Notes: generated by a model not told the origin, from the letters alone. Shown: positions 7,578 to 16,453, numbered from the stretch's first letter. The stretch: 27,786 bases of DNA from Alphaproteobacteria bacterium UBA1303 (GCA_002307315.1 DBTZ01000040.1:1-27786); one strand, 5' to 3'. Program-made: numbers and translations.

Positions 7578-8554
7578 TTTCGTACCATGATTTCTGAAAC
7601 ACGCCGTTTCCCACCCGTTCGCTTGAGCTGCACGAACACATCGATGCTGGCACGCGCGTAATTGAGGATATCATTCCAGTGCAATCGGGCGCCAGTTTGG
7701 AGGACGAGTAGCGCGAGCTGCTCGATCGCCCGCATTGGTGAATTGGCATGAATCGTCGTCATCGAGCCGGGGTGACCGGTATTGACGCTGCGCAGAAAGG
7801 CAAGGACTTCGCGTCCACGAAGTTCGCCGAGGATGATCCGGTCTGGTCTCATGCGTAGCGCTGCAACAAGCAGATCTTCTGCAGTAAGCTGGGTTTCGCT
7901 GAGTGCACTACGTGCTGCGAGTAAGCCGACCGCATTGGCGTGAAGCAGTTCGAGTTCAGGCGTATCCTCAATTACGATTAGCCGTTCGTGTGCCGGAATT
8001 TCGCGTAGTAATGCGTTCAAGAATGTCGTTTTACCCGACGAGGTACCTCCAGACACCACGATGTTGCGCCGCGTGTGAACCGCATCGCGTAAGCATGTTG
8101 CCGCCTCGGCACTCCCGAGCATTGCAAAGTCCGTCGTATCTTTGAGATTAGCTTCTCCTTCCCGCAAATCATCATAGACGCCTGAGACGGCGTAGTCCTC
8201 GAGGGTAAGCCCCGCGGCAACGTGCTTGCGGATCGCCATCACTAGAGAACCACGTGTGGCAGGAGGAGACACGATCTGGACCCGCGCTCCGTCAGGAAGG
8301 CTGGCCGCGAGCAATGGGTACTCACGGCTAATGCCTTGGGCGCTCGCAGCGGCAATCTGGCGTGCAAGACGCATCAGAACCGGTTCGGTAAGAGCTGCGC
8401 AATCATGTCTATGGGTCTCACCGTGTAGCGTTTCCGTCCAAACTTCACCGGGACTGTTGATATAGATGTCGGTCACGTCGTCACGCGCGAGAAAGGGTGC
8501 GAGCGGCGCGAGAAAACTGTCCAGGTAAACACTGTACCGCATGGAACGTGTCAA
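7574..8554 (-). CDS. virB11: VirB11 traffic ATPase of the T4SS
   Basis: 326 residues, typical for this hexameric inner-membrane-associated ATPase. The N-terminal domain (YSVYLDSFLAPLAPFLARDD, VTDIYINSPGEVW) precedes the ATPase domain with Walker A GGTSSGKTTFLN (about 168-179), the Asp box EDTPEL, Walker B MRPDRIILGELRG and the His box HPGSMTTIHANSP. All motifs are intact, so it should be active. It powers pilus assembly and substrate transfer. The first in-frame start is TTG at 8554, overlapping the virB10 stop as TTGA and matching the coupling at other junctions; an ATG at 8542 is the alternative, 4 residues shorter. Confidence 0.92.
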   Translation of the reverse strand: MTRSMRYSVYLDSFLAPLAPFLARDDVTDIYINSPGEVWTETLHGETHRHDCAALTEPVLMRLARQIAAASAQGISREYPLLAASLPDGARVQIVSPPATRGSLVMAIRKHVAAGLTLEDYAVSGVYDDLREGEANLKDTTDFAMLGSAEAATCLRDAVHTRRNIVVSGGTSSGKTTFLNALLREIPAHERLIVIEDTPELELLHANAVGLLAARSALSETQLTAEDLLVAALRMRPDRIILGELRGREVLAFLRSVNTGHPGSMTTIHANSPMRAIEQLALLVLQTGARLHWNDILNYARASIDVFVQLKRTGGKRRVSEIMVRK

Positions 8555-9675
8555 TTGTCGACTGTGGAAAAATCAAGATCATGAGCGACAAACACGGACA
8601 GACTTCTCCCCTGGTCGATTGTTAGTGTTGGCTGGACCTCGGTGGTCTGATCGCTAATTTTTGGCGTCGAGGCCGACGATAAAGATACGATAGTGGTATT
8701 GTTAGAGGCTGCTTTGGTGACTGCTTGTGTTCCGACGCCCACGCCAAGGTCGAGAACTGACTGAAGGATCGCGGAACCGAAGCGGGCGAAGAAATGGGTG
8801 TTGGTCTCGCCTTCGATGCCCGCTTTGCCGAGTGGATCGGCTGCAGGAGAGTCGAGATTGATGATCACTGCATCCGGGCGCATAAGCCGCGTCCAGACGA
8901 CGAGGGCGCGGTTCTGTCCTGGCTTAATATCTGCTCCGTATTCACCAATGAGGCGGCTGCCGCGCGGAATGAGAATGCGCGTTCCATCAAATCCCATAAT
9001 ATCGCGTGAAACGATTGCTCGCACGGCTCCTGGCCTTGCGGAATCGACGGCACTTTCGAGCACAGCTGGTATTATGGTTCCTTTAGGAACCGTGAGCGAT
9101 GGATTACTCAGCCGAGTTGCAAGAACACGGTCGTCGCTGTTCTGCAGGCGTAGGCTGGTATTGCTATGCGGTACTCGTGTGCTGGCATTGCTTTGCTGCG
9201 TACGTGTCCTGTACTCTGCCGGGGCGTCAGGGTCCCCTTCAAAATCATTTGAACCCCTTGACGAGTCTACGGAGAATGGTATTGACCGATTACCTGCCGC
9301 GCCTAGCTTCGGTGTAACGCTTAGTTTTGACACTGTTGCCGTGCGTGTTGCTGTGAGATTACTTTCCCCAGTGTTTGGTTCGTTCGATTCCGTATTTGGT
9401 TGCGGCGGAACGTCCGGTGTCGCATCTGTAAACCGGCTCGGCAGAGCAATTTGTGGTGGGGCAGCTATGTGGTCCCGGCTGATCGATGCCGGAATCGTAA
9501 CGGATGGTATGGCCGCTGATATTCGCCTTGCATCGAGTGCCTGGAACAGGAGAACGCCGCCTATCACGAGTAACACCAGGAAAGCCCAAAAACCAAAGTT
9601 GCCGCCATTGGCGGTTCTCACTATCGGATGGATGCCTTCGGGAGGCCGTGGTTCGCGTGGCGTATTTGTTGGCAT
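8551..9675 (-). CDS. virB10: VirB10 (TrbI) T4SS channel protein
   Basis: 374 residues: a short cytoplasmic N-terminus, one transmembrane helix (about 28-46, FGFWAFLVLLVIGGVLLF), a Ser/Thr/Pro/Asn-rich periplasmic linker, and the C-terminal TrbI/VirB10 domain with SLTVPKGTIIPAVLES, RDIMGFDGTRILIPRGSRLI and NLDSPAADPLGKAG. VirB10 spans the envelope, forms the outer-membrane pore with VirB9 and VirB7, and senses ATP use by the ATPases. Its ATG shares one base with the virB9 stop (TGATG). Confidence 0.92.
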   Translation of the reverse strand: MPTNTPREPRPPEGIHPIVRTANGGNFGFWAFLVLLVIGGVLLFQALDARRISAAIPSVTIPASISRDHIAAPPQIALPSRFTDATPDVPPQPNTESNEPNTGESNLTATRTATVSKLSVTPKLGAAGNRSIPFSVDSSRGSNDFEGDPDAPAEYRTRTQQSNASTRVPHSNTSLRLQNSDDRVLATRLSNPSLTVPKGTIIPAVLESAVDSARPGAVRAIVSRDIMGFDGTRILIPRGSRLIGEYGADIKPGQNRALVVWTRLMRPDAVIINLDSPAADPLGKAGIEGETNTHFFARFGSAILQSVLDLGVGVGTQAVTKAASNNTTIVSLSSASTPKISDQTTEVQPTLTIDQGRSLSVFVAHDLDFSTVDN

Positions 9676-10364
9676 CAGCTTTTCTTCGGTAGGCGTTTTG
9701 CAACGGCTCTCGCGTCGTCAATGCGGAATACAAGCCTGGGATAAACACGATCGATTACGAAGAGATCATTCCGCATATAACCGGCAACAATTTCTTCTTC
9801 ACCAGTCGGGCCGATCCCGAACACCGCGGGCAACACCTGGTTGGGATACCAGCCTATGAATGTCTTCGTCCCATCATCACTAACCTTTGCAGGTTGGACG
9901 ATCTTATCGCCCGACAGTTTGTAGTCCCAAGCCCGTGTATTCTGTTCCGCTCTGCCCGAAAACTCTGTTTCGGTCGTCTCCGAAACAATGCGCGCTAAAA
10001 CAGCGGCGGCAGGAGATCCCCCCGTTTCGAGGTCAAACCGATATTCACGGATGTTGGTCGTCACAACCAAACTAGCAGCGATATCGGGTCCCATTGGAGA
10101 AAGTATGATGGCTCCCGCATCTGCCGAAACGGCGGCGTGAACAACGTTGGAGTCCGAAACGATTACGCGTTTGACCCGCTCGCTCAAATCAAATACCAGC
10201 GTGATGTTTGCATCGGGAAATGCGATAACGCGAAGAGGTGTGTTTGGCTTGCAAACGATGAGTTGCAGCCGCGAATCATGGAGATTTGATACGCTAGTGG
10301 GTTGCGCCGCGGCTGGCGTCGACAGCATGCAAAGCGTCATGGTGAGTGCCACCAATCCTTTCAT
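9675..10364 (-). CDS. virB9: VirB9 (TrbG) T4SS outer-membrane complex protein
   Basis: 229 residues with a Sec signal peptide (about 1-20, ending STPAAA-Q). The N-terminal VirB9 region (VIAFPDANITLVFDLSERVK) is followed by the C-terminal beta domain with WDYKLSGD, GTKTFIGWYPNQVLPAVFGI and YMRNDLFVIDRVYPRLVFRI. VirB9 normally pairs with a VirB7 lipoprotein. No VirB7 gene exists in this tightly overlapped operon, so VirB9 must work without it or use one encoded elsewhere. It starts within the end of virB8 (ATGA overlap). Confidence 0.9.
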   Translation of the reverse strand: MKGLVALTMTLCMLSTPAAAQPTSVSNLHDSRLQLIVCKPNTPLRVIAFPDANITLVFDLSERVKRVIVSDSNVVHAAVSADAGAIILSPMGPDIAASLVVTTNIREYRFDLETGGSPAAAVLARIVSETTETEFSGRAEQNTRAWDYKLSGDKIVQPAKVSDDGTKTFIGWYPNQVLPAVFGIGPTGEEEIVAGYMRNDLFVIDRVYPRLVFRIDDARAVAKRLPKKS

Positions 10365-11095
10365 CTGGCTGGCGCTCCTGCAGTGTTTACTGCCGCAGGA
10401 TGCTCTTCTGTTGCAGGTGGCGTTTCAATGTCCTTGCGATATTTTTCGACTTCGAAGCCAAGCGGGTTGATAAACCGATCTTCGGCGTTCATCTGTGCAT
10501 TGGAATAATGGTATTTGACCACTGCCGCCCAATGGTCAACGAGCTGATGGCTGCTGCCTTTGTCGGTCTGGATCGTATCGAAGCGAACCAGCATGATCTG
10601 GGCCGAAAGCACCGATACACTTCGAACACGGACGTCAATAGTGGTGCTGCGGGAGAGCGTCGCCAGCGGGCTTTCGGGATTGCTGGCTTTCATTTCGGTG
10701 AAATAACGGTCGCGCGCTTCGCCAGCCGACCACAATGCGACCTTGCGATAGTTCTGCTGAAGCGTGTCTACATCAAAGCTTTCGCGCGCGATAATATATT
10801 GGACGAGGAACGAGCGCGTGAGCGCCTTGTCGGGAGTGATGGTCTGCTGATCGAGCGGTTTGAGAGCCTCGACATAGCCGGTTTGACGATCGACCAGCAA
10901 CGTGTAGGGGACCTCGCGCTTCAAGGGGGTCAACAAAACCAGAGCAATCGCTTCGAGCAGTGCGACTGCCACGGCCGCGGCAGCAATGATCCAGGCAAGT
11001 TGATGCGAGCGCCGTTGCGTCGTCAGACGGTCTTGCGCCCAGCTATCTGCGGCTTGGTAGTAGCCGGATAGTCTTTCATTTTCCGATGCGCTCAT
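10361..11095 (-). CDS. virB8: VirB8 T4SS inner-membrane assembly factor
   Basis: 244 residues: a cytoplasmic N-terminus with YYQAADSWAQDR, one transmembrane helix (about 33-55) and a periplasmic NTF2-like domain (PYTLLVDRQTGYVEALKPLD, YIIARESFD, then VRSVSVLSAQIMLVRFDTIQ). VirB8 nucleates assembly of the inner-membrane complex with VirB6 and VirB10. Both ends overlap neighbouring genes by 4 nt (ATGA). Confidence 0.9.
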   Translation of the reverse strand: MSASENERLSGYYQAADSWAQDRLTTQRRSHQLAWIIAAAAVAVALLEAIALVLLTPLKREVPYTLLVDRQTGYVEALKPLDQQTITPDKALTRSFLVQYIIARESFDVDTLQQNYRKVALWSAGEARDRYFTEMKASNPESPLATLSRSTTIDVRVRSVSVLSAQIMLVRFDTIQTDKGSSHQLVDHWAAVVKYHYSNAQMNAEDRFINPLGFEVEKYRKDIETPPATEEHPAAVNTAGAPAR

Positions 11096-12270
11096 GGTCG
11101 TGTATCCCTGTGCGACTGTGAGGGTAGGCTACGGCGCACATTACGGCGATAACTGCTGCCTAGTGCGCTATCAGCGACAGTATGAAAACGATCGGCATCA
11201 CCACGACTTGGACTGTTGGGTATGCGATGGTCCCGTTCCTCCGAAAAAGCGTCTTCCCGTCGCGTCGCCGCAAGCATGCCTTGCCTCACTGTTTCCGCAC
11301 GTAAATAGGCAGGTGCTCCTTGGCTTGGAGACAAGGAAGCCAATCCGTAAGGCGGTACATTGCTCTTGTTTTCGGCGCGCGAATGGAACCATGCCGGAAA
11401 CGGCCAACTGTTCTGAAATGCGACCCGTGAAAGCAGTGCTAGAAGGCCGACCTCAGCAATCGCAAACGCCAGTGCGAGTGCGACCAGTTCGGTCGGTGCC
11501 GAAGGCGTGGAATAATTCATCTGGCGTCGGCTAAGAATGTCGGTTAGCCACGGCTCCATCAAACCGGCCTGTATCGCGAGCAATAGTGTCAGGCCAAGAG
11601 AGCCCAAAGCAGTTAGAACAAGCCCCCGAAACCAACCGGAAAAAAGACCGTAAGTTGCGTCAAACAACAACAGTCCGGCAAAAATCGGTGCCAGTGCAAG
11701 AAGCAATCCTGCTGCGATGCGTACAGTTGCTAGCGAACCGATCGTCGCACCAAGGAACAGCACGCGGCCCCATCCGAGGGCAATTTCGTCGCTAAGCGCG
11801 ATACTTCGGAATGCATCAGGATTATCGTCAGGTCTTTCCTGTGCTCCGGCTTGGCGGCCAGTGCTAACAACGGTTAACGAAGCGATTTTGTCATCGATAC
11901 CTTGTAACTGTTGGGCCAGTCCTTCTTGAGGGCTGCCAATCATTGCGGCAACTTCAGCGGGGCCATAAAGCACCGTGTCATAGGCAAGAACGCGATAAGC
12001 CGGCCAGTTCAACGCCAGCGTCATTGCGATCGCGATTTTGAGTATTGCGCCAATTGCGTCGGCTGCGCCAAGACGTTCACCGAATAATAGCCTGATGCCG
12101 AACAGCGCTATGAACAACGTGAGGAGTGCGGTCAGCAGTGTCGCCGCAGGCGAACCCGGTGTGCTAAGAGACTGAAAGCCAACGTTGCCGATCGTCTGCG
12201 CTTGGCAGTCTATGTGCGACAGCATATCGACCAAAAAGTGGTGACCGCTTGTGACGGCAGGGCAGGCCAT
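11092..12270 (-). CDS. virB6: VirB6 (TrbL) polytopic T4SS membrane protein
   Basis: 392 residues with about six hydrophobic segments, including TLLTALLTLFIALFGIRLLF, LKIAIAMTLALNW and the pair around IAAGLLLALAPIFAGLLLFD, the TrbL/VirB6 pattern. A periplasmic loop follows (about 105-160), and the C-terminus is a hydrophilic, Arg/Ser-rich tail of about 90 residues. VirB6 forms the inner-membrane part of the translocation channel. The start is coupled to virB4 (TAATG) and the end to virB8 (ATGA). No virB5 gene lies between virB4 and virB6, where it often stands. Confidence 0.87.
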   Translation of the reverse strand: MACPAVTSGHHFLVDMLSHIDCQAQTIGNVGFQSLSTPGSPAATLLTALLTLFIALFGIRLLFGERLGAADAIGAILKIAIAMTLALNWPAYRVLAYDTVLYGPAEVAAMIGSPQEGLAQQLQGIDDKIASLTVVSTGRQAGAQERPDDNPDAFRSIALSDEIALGWGRVLFLGATIGSLATVRIAAGLLLALAPIFAGLLLFDATYGLFSGWFRGLVLTALGSLGLTLLLAIQAGLMEPWLTDILSRRQMNYSTPSAPTELVALALAFAIAEVGLLALLSRVAFQNSWPFPAWFHSRAENKSNVPPYGLASLSPSQGAPAYLRAETVRQGMLAATRREDAFSEERDHRIPNSPSRGDADRFHTVADSALGSSYRRNVRRSLPSQSHRDTRP

Positions 12271-14639
12271 TATGTCACTTTCTCCAGCAAGGAAGCCATC
12301 CAGGCGTCGGGTGTATAGCCGGTCTCTTCAACTAAGGCGTCGAATAGCCGTACCGTGCTTTCGCGGCCAGAAATGATTGCAAGAATTTCGCGTTCGCCCG
12401 ACAGGTCAAGCCGCGCGACCACGCTTTCATTGCCATGTTTGATCAGAAAGCAATGTGAACTGTCTGACAGTGTACGCACCAATTCCAGTTCATGTTCGGT
12501 AAGCCCAAATCCATCAATATAGTCTTCTCTACGTGCTTTTGGGTTGATCATAAATATCTGTGTTGCAGCTTGCTCGATGATCGCGCTGCTGATCCGGCTC
12601 TCTAGTGCGTCCTGAGCGCTCTGCGTCACGAAGCCGACTACGCCGTTGCGCTTACGGATGGTCTTTTCCCAGTCCTTGATCCGCCGCACGAAGATCTCGT
12701 CATCGAGGGCCTTCCAGCCCTCGTCAACCACAACAATCGCCGGTGTACCGTCAAGCCGTTCTTCTACCCTGTGGAAGAAATAGAAAAGTGTTGGTGTTCG
12801 CGAGATGGGATCGTCCAAAATCGCGGTCATGTCGAACCCCACCGTTTCCACGGAAAGATCGGTCGCATCTCGTTCGTTATCAAACAACCAAGCGCGTTCT
12901 CCATCGCCCCACCAAGGCCTGAGCCGTGCGTACAAATCGCTAGCATGCGGGCGCGCATAGCCGCGGAACAGCTCAACCAGATACCGCAGCCGCCGTCGCG
13001 CGACCGGCTGTGCAAAATTGGCGTCGATCGCGTCGCGGATCAGCTCGCTCTCTGTGCTGTCGGTTCCGCCTGCGAGCAATGTTAGCCAATCGGAGAGAAA
13101 CTGGCGGTTTGCTGCAGTGTCGGGCAGTTGCAGTGGATTGAGGCCAGAAGAGAATCCGGGACGCAGCCGATCATATTGTCCCCCAATCGCCCGTACGAAG
13201 AGTTCGGCACCGCGATCCTTGTCAAAAAAAACAATCCGAGGAGCAAACTTTCTCGCTTGGGCTAGCAGGAAGTTGAGAACCACGGTCTTGCCTGAGCCAG
13301 ACGGGCCAATAATTGTGAAGTTACCAAGGTCATTCTGGTGAAAATTAAAGAAATAGGGGCCCGCCGCGGTGGTTTCAAATAGTGTTACCGCTTCGCCCCA
13401 GTGGTTACCATGTGCCTTGCCAACCGGAAAATTATGAAGGCTCGCAAGTCCTGCGAAGTTGCGCGTCGAGACCAGCCCTTGCCGCGCTATGTATTTAAAG
13501 TTGCCAGGAAACTGCGCCCAGAACGCAGGCTCCAGTGCGATATCCTCGCGCACCGAGTTGATACCAAGATCGGCTAGCAACGCGATCACCTCAGCGACAT
13601 GGCTATTCAAAGCCTCAAGGTTCTCCGAGAAAACTGCGATCGTAGTGTGGTGCTCGCCGAAAGCGGCACGCCCGGCAGCCACTTCATCCTTGGCACGGAA
13701 GAGTTCATCACGCAGGCTCAGCGCGTCGTCTTCTGCCGATTTCATACGTCTGAGTGCCAGATTCATCCGCCCCAACGCTTCGGCGCGCTCGACAAAAGCG
13801 AAGCTCTGGCTTGTCTGCATCTCGAAGGGGAGCCGAAAGAGCTCATCAAACATGCCTGGCATCGTTTGGCCAGGATAGTCTTTGATTGAAACGAGAGCGG
13901 TGAATTTGCGTGGATGCTGTCCCGCCGCTCCGAGTTCCGCGGCGTCCTGACCAAAGCTGATCCGGCGCCACGGAAGGTGCAGTCCGATATCACCATGCGG
14001 CAGTGCCGCTGGTCGCATCTCGCCGTTGAACAGGCAAGAGAGGAATTCAAGTGGCTCGGAGCGGAAACCGCGCTTTGTTTCGTAGACAGTGAGCAGTCGC
14101 GGTGCATAGGGACTGAGCGCCGCCATCAGCGCTTCGCGCGCAGCGTCGAGCGCTCGTTTCTCTGCCGTATGGCTCGCCTCGTTCGGCGTTATCCCGCGTG
14201 CAAAAGACGTGCGCAGCCGATCGGCCCAACCTAACCGACCTTGCAGCGGACGGCGCAACAGCGTCACGAACAGGTCGTTCACATACATTTTCCTACCCGC
14301 CAACTTGGCCTGCCAGCGTTCGTCGAGACGGTGAGAAAATGCATCCGCAAAGCTACCTTCGAGTGCCACATCGACGCGGCGTCGAATGACATGGTGGTAG
14401 AGTGCAAAACGCGACGAACCGACTGCACGCAACATGGCATCGCGCAACTCGGCGCGGTAGTTGAGTTCACTGCTATCTGCAGTCTCGAAAAGTAGTCCGC
14501 CCAAATGCACTGTCTGCATCAAAAGGCCGCTGCGCGTTTCTAGGGTCACGTCGTCGACATGTCTTGCATAAGGCAAATGGGTACCAGCGGGTTTTTCGTG
14601 CCGGTGGAAATTGGGTTGGAAAACGAGGCGCTGCCACAT
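12270..14639 (-). CDS. virB4: VirB4 T4SS ATPase
   Basis: 789 residues, typical for VirB4/TrbE. The N-terminal CagE/VirB4 region has GTHLPYARHVDDVTLETRSG and ALYHHVIRRRV. The ATPase domain has Walker A IIGPSGSGKTVVLNF (about 443-457), DKDRGAELF, Walker B AIVVVDEGWKALDD (about 633-646) and FVTQSAQDAL. It energises T4SS assembly and transfer at the inner membrane. A longer reading from an ATG at 14714 would overlap virB3 by 76 nt. I chose the ATG at 14639 because it shares one base with the virB3 stop (TGATG), as elsewhere in this operon, and because the family homology starts there. All ATPase motifs look functional. Confidence 0.93.
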   Translation of the reverse strand: MWQRLVFQPNFHRHEKPAGTHLPYARHVDDVTLETRSGLLMQTVHLGGLLFETADSSELNYRAELRDAMLRAVGSSRFALYHHVIRRRVDVALEGSFADAFSHRLDERWQAKLAGRKMYVNDLFVTLLRRPLQGRLGWADRLRTSFARGITPNEASHTAEKRALDAAREALMAALSPYAPRLLTVYETKRGFRSEPLEFLSCLFNGEMRPAALPHGDIGLHLPWRRISFGQDAAELGAAGQHPRKFTALVSIKDYPGQTMPGMFDELFRLPFEMQTSQSFAFVERAEALGRMNLALRRMKSAEDDALSLRDELFRAKDEVAAGRAAFGEHHTTIAVFSENLEALNSHVAEVIALLADLGINSVREDIALEPAFWAQFPGNFKYIARQGLVSTRNFAGLASLHNFPVGKAHGNHWGEAVTLFETTAAGPYFFNFHQNDLGNFTIIGPSGSGKTVVLNFLLAQARKFAPRIVFFDKDRGAELFVRAIGGQYDRLRPGFSSGLNPLQLPDTAANRQFLSDWLTLLAGGTDSTESELIRDAIDANFAQPVARRRLRYLVELFRGYARPHASDLYARLRPWWGDGERAWLFDNERDATDLSVETVGFDMTAILDDPISRTPTLFYFFHRVEERLDGTPAIVVVDEGWKALDDEIFVRRIKDWEKTIRKRNGVVGFVTQSAQDALESRISSAIIEQAATQIFMINPKARREDYIDGFGLTEHELELVRTLSDSSHCFLIKHGNESVVARLDLSGEREILAIISGRESTVRLFDALVEETGYTPDAWMASLLEKVT

Positions 14640-14923
14640 CACGGCTGATACGAATTGCAATGCCAAAAGCGGTAGTTTCTGACGCGCGGACAATGGCGGA
14701 CGCGTGCGATCCACAGGTCAAGAAAGCGTGGTTCACGCAAAGACATAAGCATGCCGACTACATGCACGACCACAGCCGCCAGTAGCACCTTAAGGCTTCT
14801 AAATATCAGGAATAGTTCTACCGCCAAAATCGCATTTATGACGAAAAAACTATAAGTAACGCCGGCAAACATCTGCGGCCGTGTTAGTGCGACGAACAAT
14901 ACTTCGCGACGTAGCCCCTCCAT
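14639..14923 (-). CDS. virB3: VirB3 T4SS inner-membrane protein, first gene of the virB operon
   Basis: 94 residues: MEGLRREVLFVALTRPQMFA, a hydrophobic hairpin (about 20-58) and the tail CPRVRNYRFWHCNSYQP, which matches VirB3/TrbD. VirB3 works with VirB4 in the inner membrane. An upstream ATG at 14965 would add 14 residues. I chose 14923 because AGGA sits 8 nt before it and the resulting length is normal for the family. It leads an operon running virB3-B4-B6-B8-B9-B10-B11-B2 with no intergenic gaps. Confidence 0.85.
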   Translation of the reverse strand: MEGLRREVLFVALTRPQMFAGVTYSFFVINAILAVELFLIFRSLKVLLAAVVVHVVGMLMSLREPRFLDLWIARVRHCPRVRNYRFWHCNSYQP

Positions 14924-15079
14924 TACAAAAATCCTTTCTACTATTTGCCCGACCCGATGGGGCAATTGATAATGAACAACGATGACACAAAGATTGCATC
15001 ACAATGTTGAAGGGCGCTCAATGCGATTGCGAGAGGTGCTTGCTCGCGACATTTGCCAAGCGTTGAACCGACAATCCTT
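14924..15079 (-). promoter_or_regulatory. Leader and probable promoter region of the virB operon
   Basis: This 156-nt gap separates the ROK gene at 15080-16252 from virB3 on the same strand. It is the only non-coding stretch upstream of the T4SS genes, so either the operon promoter lies here or the operon is read through from the regulator. An inverted repeat TTGCCC/GGGCAA (14945-14950 and 14960-14965) lies 22 nt before the virB3 start and could be an operator. I could not assign -35/-10 boxes with confidence. Confidence 0.4.
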
Positions 15080-16252
15080 TCAGTTTTGTGCCGTCACACT
15101 TGAAGGTCTGCGCTCACCGTTTTGGGGAGCGATCGTGTGATGAATAGGCAGAAATGCCGCACCTACTGCAGCAGCGCGGCCTTGCAGCCGGGATGCACGG
15201 ATTGGGGGGATGGTGCGGGTACCCAGCCGCGTTTTCCACGATACTTCGTTCAGCTTTGTGGCAAGCGGAATCAAAACGCGATCGGGCAGTGTGCCGGAAA
15301 TAACGATGGATGCTGGATCGAACCAGGCGATGCCGCTGAGAACGGCCAGTTCCAGCTGTTTGGCGGCGCGCTCGATCCAGGCCGCGATGATCTTCTTGTG
15401 CTGGTCGAGGTGTTTCTCAAGGTTGAACAGCGCGATGGGTCCACATCCCTTTGCTTGCAGTGTATGAACGAGGTCAACCGCCGAGGGACGCGGTTGGTCG
15501 AGGGGGTAGAGGACGCCGATTTCACCGGCATTGGCATATTCGCCAAGAAAAAGCTGGTCGCTGGAAATGCATCCGCCGCCCACGCCATGGCCGAGAAAGA
15601 TCACAAGCATGCTTGCGCCTTTGCGGGTTTCCGACTGATAGAACTCGGCGATGGCGGCGCAATTGGCATCGTTCTCGATCCAGACCGGCCCGTCGAGCGC
15701 ATCACCGAGCAGGGCCGAAAGATCGTGGGCGCGCCATGAATGCAGTCGTTGAACGGTGTGGCGTCGGCTAGGGATACCAACGGAAAAACCTGGCACGCTG
15801 ACACCGAATCCGAGAAACCGTGCGTGGCGAAGCCTCAGATTGGCAGTAATGGCCGCAACTTCGTTCGCCAGCAATTTGGCAAACTGGTGGGGTGATCCTT
15901 CCTTCCAGGGGCAGCTTTTTTGTGCAAGCGGCTGGTTGGCGAAGTTGACGACACAGATATCGACCCACCCCGGATGGGTTGCAGCACCGATCGCATAGGC
16001 ACCATCTGGGCGCAGAGATAACGGAATCGACGGTCTTCCGCGCCCGCTCGCCTGCGTCGCCGCTTCCGAAACAAGCCCCAACGAGATGAGTTCGCGCGAC
16101 AGACGCGTGATTGTGCCGTTATTTATGTCAAGTAGCCGCGAAAGCTCGATACGCGAACGCGGCATGTCGATGCGCAACAATTGCAGCAGACGCTTATGAT
16201 CGTCGGCAAGTTGAATTTCGGTAAAACCCGGCACGTGTCCTCCATTGTGCAT
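15080..16252 (-). CDS. ROK-family transcriptional regulator (copy 2)
   Basis: 390 residues, paralogous over its length to the regulator at 1098-2228. The winged helix lies at about 17-70 (HKRLLQLLRIDMPRSRIELS, LSRELISLGLVSEA), then the ROK domain with FGVSVPGFSV, ENDANCAAIAEF, LGHGVGGGC and GIAWFDPASIVISGTLP. As in copy 1, the zinc-site His and Cys cluster is missing (NAGEIGVLYP). A GTG at 16234, preceded closely by GGAGG, is an alternative start and would shorten the protein by 6 residues. The gene is divergent from the GDPD-family gene at 16454 and lies upstream of the virB operon on the same strand, so it could link cargo and T4SS expression. The effector is probably a sugar or polyol derivative; this is inferred from the family. 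Confidence 0.88.
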   Translation of the reverse strand: MHNGGHVPGFTEIQLADDHKRLLQLLRIDMPRSRIELSRLLDINNGTITRLSRELISLGLVSEAATQASGRGRPSIPLSLRPDGAYAIGAATHPGWVDICVVNFANQPLAQKSCPWKEGSPHQFAKLLANEVAAITANLRLRHARFLGFGVSVPGFSVGIPSRRHTVQRLHSWRAHDLSALLGDALDGPVWIENDANCAAIAEFYQSETRKGASMLVIFLGHGVGGGCISSDQLFLGEYANAGEIGVLYPLDQPRPSAVDLVHTLQAKGCGPIALFNLEKHLDQHKKIIAAWIERAAKQLELAVLSGIAWFDPASIVISGTLPDRVLIPLATKLNEVSWKTRLGTRTIPPIRASRLQGRAAAVGAAFLPIHHTIAPQNGERRPSSVTAQN

Positions 16253-16453
16253 AACGACTTTTGGAATCCGATAAAAATATTCTGCAGCAATAAATAAAAT
16301 GACACAATAAGGGTGCCTGATCGTGGCAGGAAATATTTCAGAGCGAGCGTCGCGTCTGGCGCTGCGATTTCCACCGTTTTGGGCGGTTCAATGCGTGCAT
16401 CGCTTTGTTCGGCAAAGCCTGTCGATCGGAGTGTATTTGATGAGAGGGACGAA
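16253..16453. promoter_or_regulatory. Divergent control region between ROK copy 2 and the GDPD-family gene
   Basis: About 200 nt of AT-rich sequence between divergent genes. It holds AATAAATAAA (16289-16298), identical to part of the candidate operator at 2251-2260, next to an imperfect palindrome centred on CTGCAG (16282-16287). ROK repressors commonly bind such AT-rich sites in divergent promoters. The core promoter elements were not resolved. Confidence 0.4.

Noticed and set aside
8798..9859. A 353-residue forward frame across virB10 and virB9
   Set aside because: It is antisense to clear VirB10/VirB9 coding and shows no family motif.
16313..16453. N-terminal extension of the long GDPD from an ATG at 16313
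   Set aside because: It would place about 47 residues before the signal peptide, and better ribosome sites precede 16454 and 16472.
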